Shown: in pieces, positions 36,764 through 48,500 of the stretch
How positions within the stretch are numbered: position 1 is the first letter of the stretch
Layout of the letters: each line of letters opens with the position of its first letter
Notes under the pieces: model-generated
The model's input: the letters and a program-made list of their open reading frames with translations, nothing else
Told to the model about the DNA's origin: nothing
Database searches by the model: none
Translations under genes and position numbers: made by a program
Assembly: GCF_020921035.1 (NCBI RefSeq)
Contig: NC_063153.1
Span: 10,292,001 to 10,356,000, forward strand
Direction: 5' to 3'
From: Rhodamnia argentea
Lineage: Eukaryota > Streptophyta > Magnoliopsida > Myrtales > Myrtaceae
Length of the DNA stretch: 64,000 nucleotides

Positions 36764-37879
36764 TAGGGGTGAGCATGGTTTCATGATAGAACCTGAAATT
36801 GGAAATCGAATTGGTGGAGGACCTGTCCGTTTCTAGGTTCCAGAGTATACATGGTAGGTTATAGGTTTCAAAATTTGGGGAACCTATTCCAACTTGTAGG
36901 TTCCGAATTTCAGGTAGGTGGAATTTGAAACAAGTTTTTGCTTTTTTTTTTTTTTGTATTTATCTTCGCGTAATCCCACAGTATTCTATAGCGTCCGGTG
37001 ATAAGTGTGTAATATTGATCCACTAGTTTGAGCTTCTATTTCCGACAATATCTATGATTGAGACTTTTACTTTATTAATGTTTCATATTTATTTGTGAAT
37101 CTAAATATGAGTTGTGGTCAATGGATTATAGCTGTTGAAATTGTGTCTCGAGTTTAAGCTTGTTAGACGAAATCCAACTCAAGATAAAGTTGAATATTAT
37201 CCAAATCTTGATCAAGAATGGAAGTTGTTCCTTGTTGCAGTTGGTGATGTATTGGCATGATGGGGTCCGAAGATATGTTGGACTGTTATCATGAAAAAAA
37301 AAAGAACAAGAGAAAAGTCTAAGGTTAGAAAAGGGGAGAAGAAGTAAAAGATACGGAAATCTTTTAATTGTTATATATTCTAGTTACTTAAATCCACTGT
37401 AGATATCCTTTTCTTCACGTGGAAGTGACATCCAGAATTGAAAAAGTCAAACTTGGACTTCAAGACCAATATTCGGTCAAGTAGGTTTCGTATACATAAA
37501 TTATCACCGCAAGTTGGATTACATGAGTTCTTGAAGCGCTGTTTCCAAGCGAGTGCTTGACATTGGGACTTCGTTTTGTTCGTGGAATTACATCAAGAAT
37601 TTAAGTGTTGAAGCCGATTAAATCTTAAGGTTAGATTTGTGTAATTTCTTTGCAAGATTGAGAGATTATTTCGCTAGGAATTGAGAGCTAAATATTATGT
37701 ATGTTCTTGGATGTAATTGGGGTTGGGAAATACTAAAAATGTTTGAGTAATTCGAGTGTGATTTGTAATCTCGTGTATCGCTCGTTCTATAGTGGAATTT
37801 GTTGCTGTTCTCCCCGTGGACGTAGGTCTTTACGACCGAATCACGTATATCCGGTGTCCGATTTATTTTTTTGTTCAGT

Positions 37880-40800
37880 TGTTGACACCTAAATTTTAAC
37901 TATCTTTTTAGTCATTTATTTTGCATAAAAATGAGGAATTAATTTTAATTCCTACAAAAAATAATCAAATCATTTTTCATATTTATTTTTAGCATCATGT
38001 TGCATTACATTGCATTTACATTTAATCGGATGGGCGGTGGAAAATGGATTCCAAGCGAAGAGCGGTGGACCAAAGCTCAAAGAGCAGAATTTGGCTAGCT
38101 AGGGGGCAACTCCGAAACAATTCATTAAGGTCTTGAGGTCTAATTTGAGTTTAAACCAGCCCATTTAATGTTTTATTTGGGAAAAAGCATTTTAATTAAG
38201 GATGCTCATTAATTGAGAAAAAGACTTTATGAAATGGAATAATTTGTCTCTGGATCAAATTGCGATTACCTGAAGTTAAGGGACTACTTCGTAATTAAAC
38301 GAAGGTCGCGAAACCCTAGTTTGTTCTATAAATAGGGAGCTTGTTCACAACACGAGGTGGAGAGAGGCCATTCATCATAATACACGGCCACACATAATTC
38401 ACATTCAGCAGAATTTGAGAGGAGGTTTCGTCCAGAGAGTGGAGGAAGAGAAATCGTGGGGGCTGCATTCTTCAAAGATGGCATCGCGGCCGATGAAGGG
38501 AAAACGGGAATGAAAAGGGGGGTGCTCTCATGTTTAATTTCGTCTCTCTGTTAGTTTAGTTTCATGTCCATTAAATCGTACTGACAATCATGATTTGCGT
38601 TTCATCTTGCATGTCCTCATGGATCACACAATCACGATTGGCGACAAAAATATGGTCACTCATGGCACTTTGAGGAGGGGGCCATTCACAGATTTCTTTA
38701 CATGATCAAAGAGAGAGAGGCCATGGGTTAGAGTGAAAAAAAAAAAGCATCTACAGAAGCCGTTGGGGTTGCTCCTTGATCCAAGGTGTCATTGCTGCTG
38801 CACTCTCGGTGACGACGAGGTTGTCGATCCGTGATCCTTAACAAGAAGTGGCCGCTTCATATACATCAGATACACTCTAGACCAGAACCGATCTGTGGCT
38901 GAGTTCCAACGCAAGTCTCGGCGGAACATCCTCCGAGAGCCATAAGCCACCACGAGCCGGCGAGCCCGACCATATGCCGGTTGACGTCTTTGCTCGTGCT
39001 GTCCCTCGCCATCATCGTTTGCCACTATCCAGTCGTGCCGAACATCGTCAAGAACGTGTGCGTCAACGACATCCAGGCTTCGCAATCATTATCTGCTATT
39101 TTCTTGTTCGGCAATAAATCTAGCAAATCCACGCCACCATATCAGCATGGTGATGATTCCTCAATCAAGTCCAAGCGGTGCCGTTCTTTCCCTGAAGTCC
39201 ATGGTCGAAGAAGACAACAAGAATCTCTGCTAATTAAGTTTTATCTTGACCTTATATTCTTTTGGTTTTGTCTTGGTCTGATAGTGCTATTATGGGTTCA
39301 CTGACTTCACATAATTCAAGCAAAAAATAAATTTTTTAGGGGAAGCTTGGTCGTTGATAATTGTGGACTTGAGACCAAAGGATATCCTATATTCGTTGGT
39401 CATCGTGCACGAAGATCCGTACAGGCGACTACTGCAAGTATTCTGTCCAGCCGGCCAAGTCGCGAACGTGAGGTCCATCCGCAAGCTTGATCCACGGGGC
39501 AATACGAGGTTTGAATTTGGCAATCAAATCCGCCAAATTAGGTAACGATTCTAATATTTAGAATATCTGAAAATTATGTTGCCTAAATTGATTGATTGCA
39601 ATTCCGATGATATCTTGTTGAATGAATTGCATTATTTGGAAGTTTGTATATCAAGTTTGAATATTCTCAGGATATTCTAAAGATTTTGATTCAATGTGAA
39701 TATTTGAGATTTTTGTGATAATCTTGTGATAATTCGAAAATCTTTTTGAATATACTCAAGTTACCAAAATCCTTTCAAAATGCAGGTTGATTAGGAAAAT
39801 TTTCTTTCCTAATCCGCAACTTGTCGCACGATCGAGAACGTCCATCTTTAAGATTATTGATGGAATTCTCGATTAGGCAAAGATTTGGATTCAATCGTTA
39901 ATCGTAGGATTACGAATTAAAAATTGACTCAAATATTCGCGAAATATTCCAAAACTTGGTTGATATATCAACTTTCTTGTTTGACATTGATTGGCATGTT
40001 CACTTTCCTCATTTAATTGGAATTGTTTGATTGTCATATCTTTTAGAATATATCCGTCACGTGATCTAATCTTGAAAATTCTAAAAAAATTGCATTCATT
40101 CACTTTGCATATTTGAAAATTGCATCTTTTAAAAAATAACATCACGTAGATATTGCATATCTAATTTTTTTTTAAATAATTAGATTAGATTGCATTTTAG
40201 GATAGAAATTACATGTTTAAATAGAATTTTATGCCAAATAATCTACCTTAATATATTAGGGTTTAGGTCAGTTTAAACTCTAAAATATGCAAGATAAATA
40301 TTGTTTTGGCATAGTTCTATTTTAGGAAATTAATTCATCCGAAAATATAAAAAAAATTCATTCATCCATGCCACGTCATCTTTGCCATGTCATATTAGGT
40401 TGCATTTTAGCTTATATTGCGTATTAGAATTGCATGTCTAGGTTTTAATTAATTTACATGTCACGTAGTTAATTTAATTAAACCACGGTCTCACTTGCAT
40501 ATTAATTTAATTTGCATGTCAACTTGTTTAGTCTTGCATTTAATTCATAACATTGCATTGCATATAGTATAGTTTTTCATGCATTCATAAAAAAAATCAA
40601 AAATAAAAGAACTATCTTGTGTGGCGCATGCTCCCTTGATTATATTGATTTCTGGATGTTCATTAATTGATTGCACACGCATGATAACCTTTGTTAGTGA
40701 CTTAGGTTAAAATCAATTAATGTTACCTTCTCAAATGATTTTTCATGAAATAAAATGGTACCGAAAGGGCGTTAGAGTACTGCGGCGTAATCAAGTCCCC

Positions 40801-41040
40801 GAACTCTTAATCTCTGGTTCGTAGGAATAAAATAGTTCTCCCGCTATTTTATTTAGGTTTCTAATCGACCTACCATAAATGATTAGTGGCGGCTCCAAAA
40901 TTAAAATACATTGCATGTTAATCAATTGAACCTCAAGTTGCGATTTGGTCCGGGCTTGGGAGAGTCCGAGTTAGGTTAGTTAAATAATTAACCTGATAAT
41001 CCATTAGCCTATAAATTTTCTAAATTTTTAGGTCGCGACA
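37880..41040. mobile_element. Long solo LTR, probably Ty3 type (inner layer)
   Basis: It starts TGTTGACACCTAAATTTT and ends AAATTTTTAGGTCGCGACA. The 5-bp duplication TCAGT flanks it (37875-37879 and 41041-41045) and removing one copy restores the copia LTR sequence TTGTTCAGTCTATTTATCG. The length of 3.16 kb is large for an LTR but known in Tat/Ogre-type Ty3 elements. A TATAAATA box at 38327-38334 fits an LTR promoter. Open frames inside (38981-39304 and 39354-39545) are not recognised. Confidence 0.85.
38327..38334 (+). promoter_or_regulatory. TATA box of the inner solo LTR
   Basis: CTATAAATAGGGAGC is a strong plant TATA context, about 450 bases inside the LTR start. It would drive transcription to the right into the LTR. 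Confidence 0.5.
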
Positions 41041-41303
41041 TCAGTCTATTTATCGTTTGATCGCTTGGTTCCGCGCAACAATAGCACTAAATAGTGTAAA
41101 TTAAATATGGTGATTTACTGCAATTATTCAATTAAGAATACAGATGGAACCTGGATAGATCTTGGAACTTGTGACATGGTAAGTTCCAGGTTCCAGGGTA
41201 TGTAGGGTAGGTTCTTAGTTCTAAAAGATGAGTAACCTGTTATGATGGATAAGTTCTAGATTTTAGGTGAAACTTGTATGAAACCTGAAGCCTCTTATCC
41301 CTA

Positions 41304-42200
41304 GTACGGTGTTTAAGTAATTCAAAAGTAAGTCGGATAACTAGCCTAGTCAAGTTCAAGAAGTTTATAACTATTTTTGATGTATTCACATCGCTACCTA
41401 TCTAACCTCAATAGAATGTTATTTTTTTCCCCGAGTGATTCCACTGAGCATAGCTTGAGCATAACTTTCTTTCGGGGCCAACTAAGCAAAATGGCTAAAA
41501 AGTTGTAGAATACCGATATAAGATTTCAGATACACATATGTGGCTAAGATACAAAGGGTACTACTCAATTATAACCTTGTATATAAGTGACTATGTCGAC
41601 ATAGACAGTGACATATGCTCTAATCAATAAAGAACTGGCCGATCAAAAGGGACAAAACCCAACTGGCCCTCGATTGCTGTTGGAATATTCCGGCAATTAT
41701 ATGAAGGAAGCCTTCCCCCATAAGACAGAGAGAAACGAAAGCCCCACATGTTTGCCGCTCACTGCTGGGTTCTCTTCAATCCGAGAGAACACAAAGTCCT
41801 CCAAACGTAATCCATGTGTACACGTTGTACCTCAACGAAAATCAGCAAAATGATCTACAATATGACAACGTTCACAGTCCTCCAAAGTGGACTGAAGAAA
41901 AACATATTGATGAAAGTACAGCTTCACAATAAAATACTGGGCCATCATCTGCGACAAACTCAAGTACTCGTCGCCGCAGGAATTGGATCCCCAATGACGA
42001 ATTTCATTTTTCGTTGCGGAATGCTCAACCTTTAGCGATGAAGTGTTTTTACGTTCGTTGCTGCACGGGTCAACGATGTTAAACTCATTGCCAAAGGTGG
42101 TATTCTGGCAGTGGAAGACAGTTTTCATCGAAGGTGTCATTTTTTTCCTTCAGCGGTGAATGTTATGTAGCTGTGAATGACTTTCGGTGATAGTTGTCGC
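41304..42200. repeat. Segmental duplication copy A, right part
   Basis: This matches about 55150-56110 through words such as GCATAACTTTCTT, AAGTTGTAGAATACC, AGATTTCAGATACACATA, CTCTAATCAATAAAG, CTGGCCGATCAAAAG and GAGAAACGAAAGCCCCA. The open frame 41608-41853 is broken in copy B, so it is probably not a gene. Confidence 0.8.
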
Positions 42201-42665
42201 CTATTTTTCAGTGATATACCAAGAACCGTCAAACGGGTGGGTTAGATCATGAATAGTCCGACCCGAATAGATCCATTTAACCTGTTTATGATTTATTTAG
42301 CGAAATACAAATCTAGCCACCATACCCAATCCAATCCAATCCAACCCAATCTCACCCCATATTCCTAAAATACTTTCCTATTTAATCCAATTTAGAAAAA
42401 GTCATACCCAAATTGAGGAGAGAGTGTGAAGTGAGTGAGTGCGAGATCGAGTGAAGGCAAAGAGAATGAAGAGAGAGTCACGGAGGTATTTGAATTTAAG
42501 TAAGTTGTAAACACATATACGATCCTATTTAATATTTCTTTCAACGTTAAACCCCTTTATGACCCACTTGTAGAATATAACGGTTGTTCATGAGCCCACT
42601 TTATCCCTGCCCTCCAAAGTTGTTGGTCGGACGTGGCGCCTACATGAATGAGTGACCGAGACTAA
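42201..42665. other. Spacer
   Basis: No gene is recognised. A short run of CCAATCCAATCCAATCCAA-like repeats lies near 42325-42350. Confidence 0.4.
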
Positions 42666-42900
42666 GCTCCGTTTATTTCATGAAAAATAAATGATTTGAA
42701 AACTATTTTTTAAAAATAATCCCTTGAAATAATTAGCTAATGAAGATTGTTTCAGTTATTGCCAACAATTTATGTCTAATTTTTTGTTTTTACCAATGAT
42801 AGAAATGGTTTTCATAATTTATTTTTATAGACGATATAAGCGATTATTTCTATGAAAATGTTTTCCTAAATAATCCATTTCTTTCGAAACAAATAGATCC
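42666..42900. mobile_element. MITE family D copy
   Basis: The left end is GCTCCGTTTATTTCATGAAA and the right end inverted is TTTCTTTCGAAACAAATAGA. It is followed closely by another copy at 42938. Inner arms share ATGATTTGAAAACTATTTT and AAAATGTTTTCCTAAATAAT-type words. Confidence 0.55.
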
Positions 42901-42937
42901 TAAGTGATACATGAACATTGAGTGCAGGCAATATCGT

Positions 42938-43176
42938 GCTTCATTTGTTTTGTAAAAATTGAATGATTTGAAAAATATTTTCCTAAATTTGATCACTTGT
43001 TTCGCTTGAAATAATTAATCAATGAATAATATTTTAATTATCAGCAACAATTTATGTCTTGATATTTTCGTGGATGATGAAAATATTTTCCGATTATTCA
43101 TTTAGAAGCGATTCAAGTTATCACTTTTACAAAAATACATTTTTCCAATTATTCATTTTTCTAAAACAAATGAAAC
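42938..43176. mobile_element. MITE family D copy
   Basis: The left end is GCTTCATTTGTTTTGTAAAA and the right end inverted is TTTTTCTAAAACAAATGAAA. It is adjacent to, and in the same orientation as, the copy at 42666, so the pair may reflect a local duplication or preferred insertion. Confidence 0.55.
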
Positions 43177-44712
43177 ATTAATGACTCGTAAATGCTGTCC
43201 GGTTAGTACCTCCTAGAGGTTTGTGCTAGGTATTTCCTTGCCCCTTGAAATTCACTTTTCAGAGAAAATACAAAATGATATATTCCGTCTTTCACCCAAT
43301 GGCCATTTACATATATGTACTTTTAAATAATACCAGACATATACTTGAAGTTTACCTCTGAAAAACACTTTGCACTTCACATCAATGATCATTGTATATC
43401 ATTCACGTCAATGCCATTTTCTTTCCAACTACAAATTCCTATGCCCCAATTTCACACCGATGCTAAACATTTTAGACCAACTAAGAACCAAACCACCAAA
43501 ATCCTAAGTTAGATGTCAAAATGAGCTTGTAAAGAGAGGCCATTTGGTTTTTTCAATTTAAGATTTGCTTTGAGGTTAAATAATAATATCTGCAAAAGTA
43601 GAGGTATGTAAGTGTTGAGAAAACCTCCTTATATATTTTAAAGATGACAAAACTATCCTTGGTTTTTCTTGAATTTGATAAATGTTTTTCTTCACGTGTT
43701 GTTCTCGAAGTGAAGGTTGTTGAATCCTATTCAACAAATTATTCTTAGATAACATCAGAATAACACGGTAGACTCCATCTGCCACCGACTTATGATAGCT
43801 GTTTAGTGCCGGAGAACTTGTTGCTAGTCGGGACAAAGCAGATTCACTAGACAAATCGGTGTGAAAAACACAAACCACAAATAAAGAAATGTCAAAAGGA
43901 AAAAGAAATACTACAGAAGATAGAAATGTTGTGCAGATACTAGCTAAGAAGCACGGATACTCTCTGGAGGCCTCCATGTCAGACACCGATACTCGTTCGA
44001 CACTCTCCGGCATGCGACCGACATATGGTCAACAATGTCAGACATCCGACACGTGGTTAGCCCTTCGTACACGCCAACGACACGTGAGTCCATCATTCAG
44101 ACATGCCATTCCGACACTCACGGTGTCAATCTTAAACATTTTCAATAAATTATAGGTAAAAAATATTTATTAAAAGCGTATATACTTAAGTCAGACACTC
44201 AGCTAGCCACAAAAAAATGTAACTGTGAATTCCTAACATAAGAAGAAGAAAAATCTCACCGCTGATATTTTTATATATAAATTATGATGATTTGTAGTGT
44301 ACATATAAAAATATGCGTTCAATATACAACGTGTCGGAATTCTCTATTTTTTGAAAAATGACGTGTTGGTGTGCATGTCGTGTCGCGAGTTGCGTGTCGG
44401 TGTCAATACTACTTAGGATACTAGTCAACAAAAACGCTTAGGTATAGATTATGATTAATAAAAGAATGATCGCTTGATGATTTTTTTTTTTTAATATAAT
44501 GAGATAGAAGCGATTAAATTCTGGAGAATTATTTTTCTACATTGCTGACTTTTCATGAAATAAACCATTGCCAAGGCTTCTTGTTTTCCCAAACATTAGC
44601 ATGAAATTTTTTGAGATCCTTCGGTGGTGTATAATAAGATTTAAAGATTTTCTCAGTTTCAATTATTATTTTTCCCTAAAAAACAAGGATTCACTTTCTA
44701 GTAAACACTCGC
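43177..44712. other. Spacer with an eroded inverted-repeat element
   Basis: No gene is recognised. About 43935-44435 has opposed words around CAGACACCGATACTC and GTGTCGGTGTCAATAC with ACTAGCTAAGAAG and CTTAGGATACTAGT near the ends, suggesting an old element. The frame at 43576-44013 has no known domain. Confidence 0.35.
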
Positions 44713-45246
44713 ACACCCGGAGAAAATATTAGGTACTCCTGACGTGCCATGTTAGCAATGAGACACGCCATGTGGAGAACATATTAGGTGCTCAGCAATG
44801 AGACACGCCATGTGGAGAGCGACACGCTATATCGGGTCTCACTTTTTGAAACTCCCTCCCCTATCTCTATCTCCATTACCTCTCCGTTATCTCTGCTATA
44901 AGCTTCCTCTTCACTTCACGACCTCTGCTTTCTCTCTCTCCTTGGCTCTTCACGTCATGACCAAAAGTTTCATCTTTTCATTTTCAATCCATAATTACGT
45001 CTCTCCCAAATTCGAACAAGAGCTATGGGGAGAGAGAGCAGAGGTTGTGAAGTGAAAATGGAGCTAATTCTCAGGAGGAGTGTGAGGGAGAGCATAGATA
45101 ACAAAGAAATAATGGAGAGACAGAGATAGGAGGGGGTTTCAAAAATTGCTGACGGTTGGAACCCAATGGACACTTGTCGCTCTCTGAATGACGTGTCTCA
45201 TTGCTGACATGGCATATCCCGAGCACCTAATATTTTCTCGTACACC
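44713..45246. mobile_element. Foldback element with long inverted arms
   Basis: The left arm has GGAGAAAATATTAGGTACTC, CAATGAGACACG and GAAGCTT-free CT-rich sequence; the right arm inverted has CGTGTCTCATTGCTGACATG, GAGCACCTAATATTTTCTCG. Inner arms pair along CTATCTCTATCTCC-type and GAGACAGAGATAGG words. The left arm has a local duplication of AGCAATGAGACACGCCATGT. Predicted frames on both strands are products of the palindrome. Confidence 0.7.
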
Positions 45247-45559
45247 TGACACGTCATTTCCCCCCCTAAAAGACAACCCTAGATATTATCCAACGAGCCA
45301 GGAATCTTCCCTTTTCGGATGGCTGGCCAAAATGCAAGATAAGGTGTAAACAAAATGGGAAACCCAAGTTCCCTGCTCATAGAGCGAGAGAGCTTTTATT
45401 TGTAGGGCACATCCAAATATGTCTAAACTTCCATATAAACACGCACAAGTAGACAAGTACATCCCAATGAGAAAGACAAAGCAAGCCATATAATCACACA
45501 TAGACATAGCCCTCAGAAACTTAACGACGCACATAAGTTGTCTGCATCGTGTGGGCTAA

Positions 45560-48500
45560 TTAGCTTTGATTAGGTGTGGCCATGAAGATGCCATGAAATC
45601 CATACGGCACTCTTTGTGGCAATCTTATCTTCGCCACCGGGCCGCCTTCGAAGTCCTTCGCATCGATTATGTGAACCTACAAGCATAGAACATGTCAAAC
45701 TTATCAATAAATGACAATCACCATTACTTTGTTTCAAGGATTTGGACTTTCCCAATTGGGCCAAAAAGGCGAAAATTTGGGCCAAAAAAGGCGCAAATTT
45801 GGAAAATGAGCTGTCATCACATTCCATTACTTCGTTTCAAGGATTTGGACCTTCCTAATTATTGAGGTGTACATTTGAATTGGAAATTCAATTGACCGAA
45901 GGCTAGAAACGAAATGAATTACAATCGTTTATAGATTTCCATTTTTGCCGAAACAATCAAGTTTAAAAGATGATACGGTGTTGTTTCACAATTCTTTTTT
46001 CTCGAAAAAGAGGACACTTCAGATCTTCTGATACCTAATTACTCATTATTCGATCTCATGGGCATTTGTAACATAGATCTATGCTTTTGGGGATGAGCCA
46101 AGAGAGACACCGGTATAAGAACTTACTTGAGTCTCGTCAGACGCTTCACTGTGAACAAAAGTTGCAATCCAACCATCATCGTCATCTTCTCCTTCGGCAC
46201 TCCCATTTTTAGCTACGAACACACTTCCGCTACAGAAGCTGCTCTCCGCAAACTTGTGATATTCAACCTTTACTGCCTGCTGAGAATCTTCTTCCTGGTC
46301 CAGCAGTAGGATACTGTATTCATTAGTAACAAAACGAATAATTCTTGCAAGGTGTTTAGTCTGGAGGTGGAAATACGTATTCTCTTACTTTTTACAGTAC
46401 AATGCTTGAGAGAAAACTTAATTTTGGGTCAAGAAGGAATTGACCCGTGATTCATGACCTTAGTCAAGAGGAGCATTTGCCATTTAGGTAGTGTCAATAA
46501 GAGACATGCCAAACTTTTAATAACTTCCGTTTTCTGACTTATATTAGTTTGATTTGTAGCTCCAAATAATGTTGGTGTTAATTATCCTCGCAGAATTATA
46601 ATATTTTGTGTCAAAAAATAAGGATTTCATTACCCGGGCTGTTAAATTTATTGAGTATTGGTAAATGTAAAAAATTCTTGTTAAAGAAAATGACTAGTGA
46701 CTTTTTTTTTTTTCAGATAACTTATTGATACATTTTTACGGAATTACTTACTTTCTGTGATAGTTTGCGAGTTTCCATTTCTGTACTAACTTATCAGCTT
46801 TATTTGTATAACACATCAATGCTTTGAGTTTACTAACTTTTATATGAATTTTTTAACTTAAATTAGTATGACTACCTACTTTTATTAGATTAAAGTGACT
46901 CACTAACTTTTCTGTGGTTAAATTACTATTTTAAGTTGGTTTCCATTTCTCATTTCAATTACTAATCGGGATGTCTGTACGGTTTGTAATTTTTATTATC
47001 ATTGACAAACTTTTGTTTGCATTTCGTAGCAACAACTTGCATTTATAAAATCTTTTTAGAAATTACCAAACTTAATTGGAGGCACTATCAACATTTCTCT
47101 AGTTAAGTTACCAGTTAGTTTTCGGTTACAAGTATAATTTAAATTACTTACCAAGTTCATTTTTCTTTTATTCATTAAGTTTTATTTTTCTTGATCTACA
47201 TGTATTTACCTTTTCTTGGCCACAAAATTTTTTTTACCAATTCTTCCAAATTAATCTTTATTTAAGTGATTTATCAAAATTCTCTGATGAAATTATCAAC
47301 TAATTCTAGGTTGCCAACACTCATTTGAGTCATTTTGTCAACGTTTCTGTCAATTTTTATTTTACCAACTTTTCTATTATAGTAGGCCACTTAATTGGGA
47401 AAAAGTTGATAAATTGTTCAGATAAAGGTTGCTACATTTCATATTAATAGCTGGTAAATTTAAGGAATTGATAAGAAAGGTAAATAAAATATTTTGGAAT
47501 AAAAAACAAGCTTTTTTTTTTTGTCAGAGATAAGAGGCGTTGGTACTTTGAAAAATACTAAATAAACTTTGGTAACTAAATCAAGTAAAAATCAGTAACA
47601 CATAACTAGTTGGTAGTTTAATAATAGAAAATGGATGTGAAGTACGGCAAACAATGAATTTAACAGGACAATAGTTGGTAAGCCGCACAAATACGGGTTG
47701 GTAATTCCATACACTAGCTGGTAAGTTTAATTTAGTATTAAGAAAGGTAAATGAAAGTTGATAGATGATACACATTTTTTTGTCAGAGATAAGAGAAGCT
47801 AATAATTAAAAAAACCAAATAAACATTGTAACTAAGTAAAAAAAGAGTTGCCAATGCAAAACTGTAATTTCTAATAAGAGTAGATAGTTTTGAAAGACCG
47901 GTAAGCAAGACAAATAAATTTAGTAACTCAATAAAAAAGTTGGTAAATTAAAAAAATAATGATAAATGTTAGTAACACAAAACTATTTGATAAATTAATT
48001 GGAGGAAAGTGGTTAAGTTAATCAAACAAAAATTGTTAGTTTCATATGATAGTTGATATATTTAAGGCTATGATAAGAAGGGTGAATAAAACGTTTTGCA
48101 AAAGATACGAAAAGTTTTTCTGTTTTGGTCACATAGAAGAGAACTTAGAAAAACCGGTAAACCACACAAATAAAAGTATAAGAGTTGAAGAACTTAACCA
48201 ATTTGCAAAGAAAAACAAAGAAAGATAGGTATATTCATAGGGGAGTTGGTAAATTTAAAGCATTCATAAGAAAGACAAAGAAAAGTAGGTAAATGATAAG
48301 AACAGTTGGATAGATTGCATATAGTCAAAAAGAGTTTATAATTCGTAAAAATGTCATTAAATTGCTACTAAGTTACCGGTAAACTCCTCGTGCATACATT
48401 AATACAGTAATCACGTAGATCTTATCTTTATTGAAACTAGAGAGATGTAATTGTCCATATGGCACATAACCCAAACCTGTGGTTTGTCAAAGTATAGTTT

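Larger units (their letters stand above)
37133..41080. mobile_element. Ty1-copia-like solo LTR (middle layer)
   Basis: It starts TGTTGAAATTGTGTCTCGAG and ends GGTTCCGCGCAACA, with the 5-bp duplication ATAGC on both sides (37128-37132 and 41081-41085). The inner segment CTCCCCGTGGACGTAGG and the end CGCTTGGTTCCGCG resemble the downstream part of plant copia LTRs. No second LTR, primer site or polyprotein is present, so it is a solo LTR of about 0.8 kb once the inner insertion is discounted. Confidence 0.85.
36764..41303. mobile_element. hAT-like element (outer layer of a triple nest)
   Basis: The left end is TAGGGGTGAGCATGGTTTC and the right end inverted reads TAGGGATAAGAGGCTTCAGG, followed in both arms by GGTTTC/AACCTG-type words. 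Flanks are ATACGGTG (36756-36763) and GTACGGTG (41304-41311), seven of eight equal; 8-bp duplications and TAGGG ends are typical of hAT elements. The paralogous segment near 55148 has the uninterrupted site TACGGTGTT. Without the two nested LTRs the element is roughly 0.6 kb and has no transposase frame. Confidence 0.75.

Noticed and set aside
41608..41853. 81-codon frame as a possible small gene
   Set aside because: The paralogous segment near 55470 has in-frame stops, so the frame is not conserved.
43576..44013. 145-codon minus-strand frame
   Set aside because: No known domain, overlaps an apparent decayed inverted repeat, no supporting gene structure.
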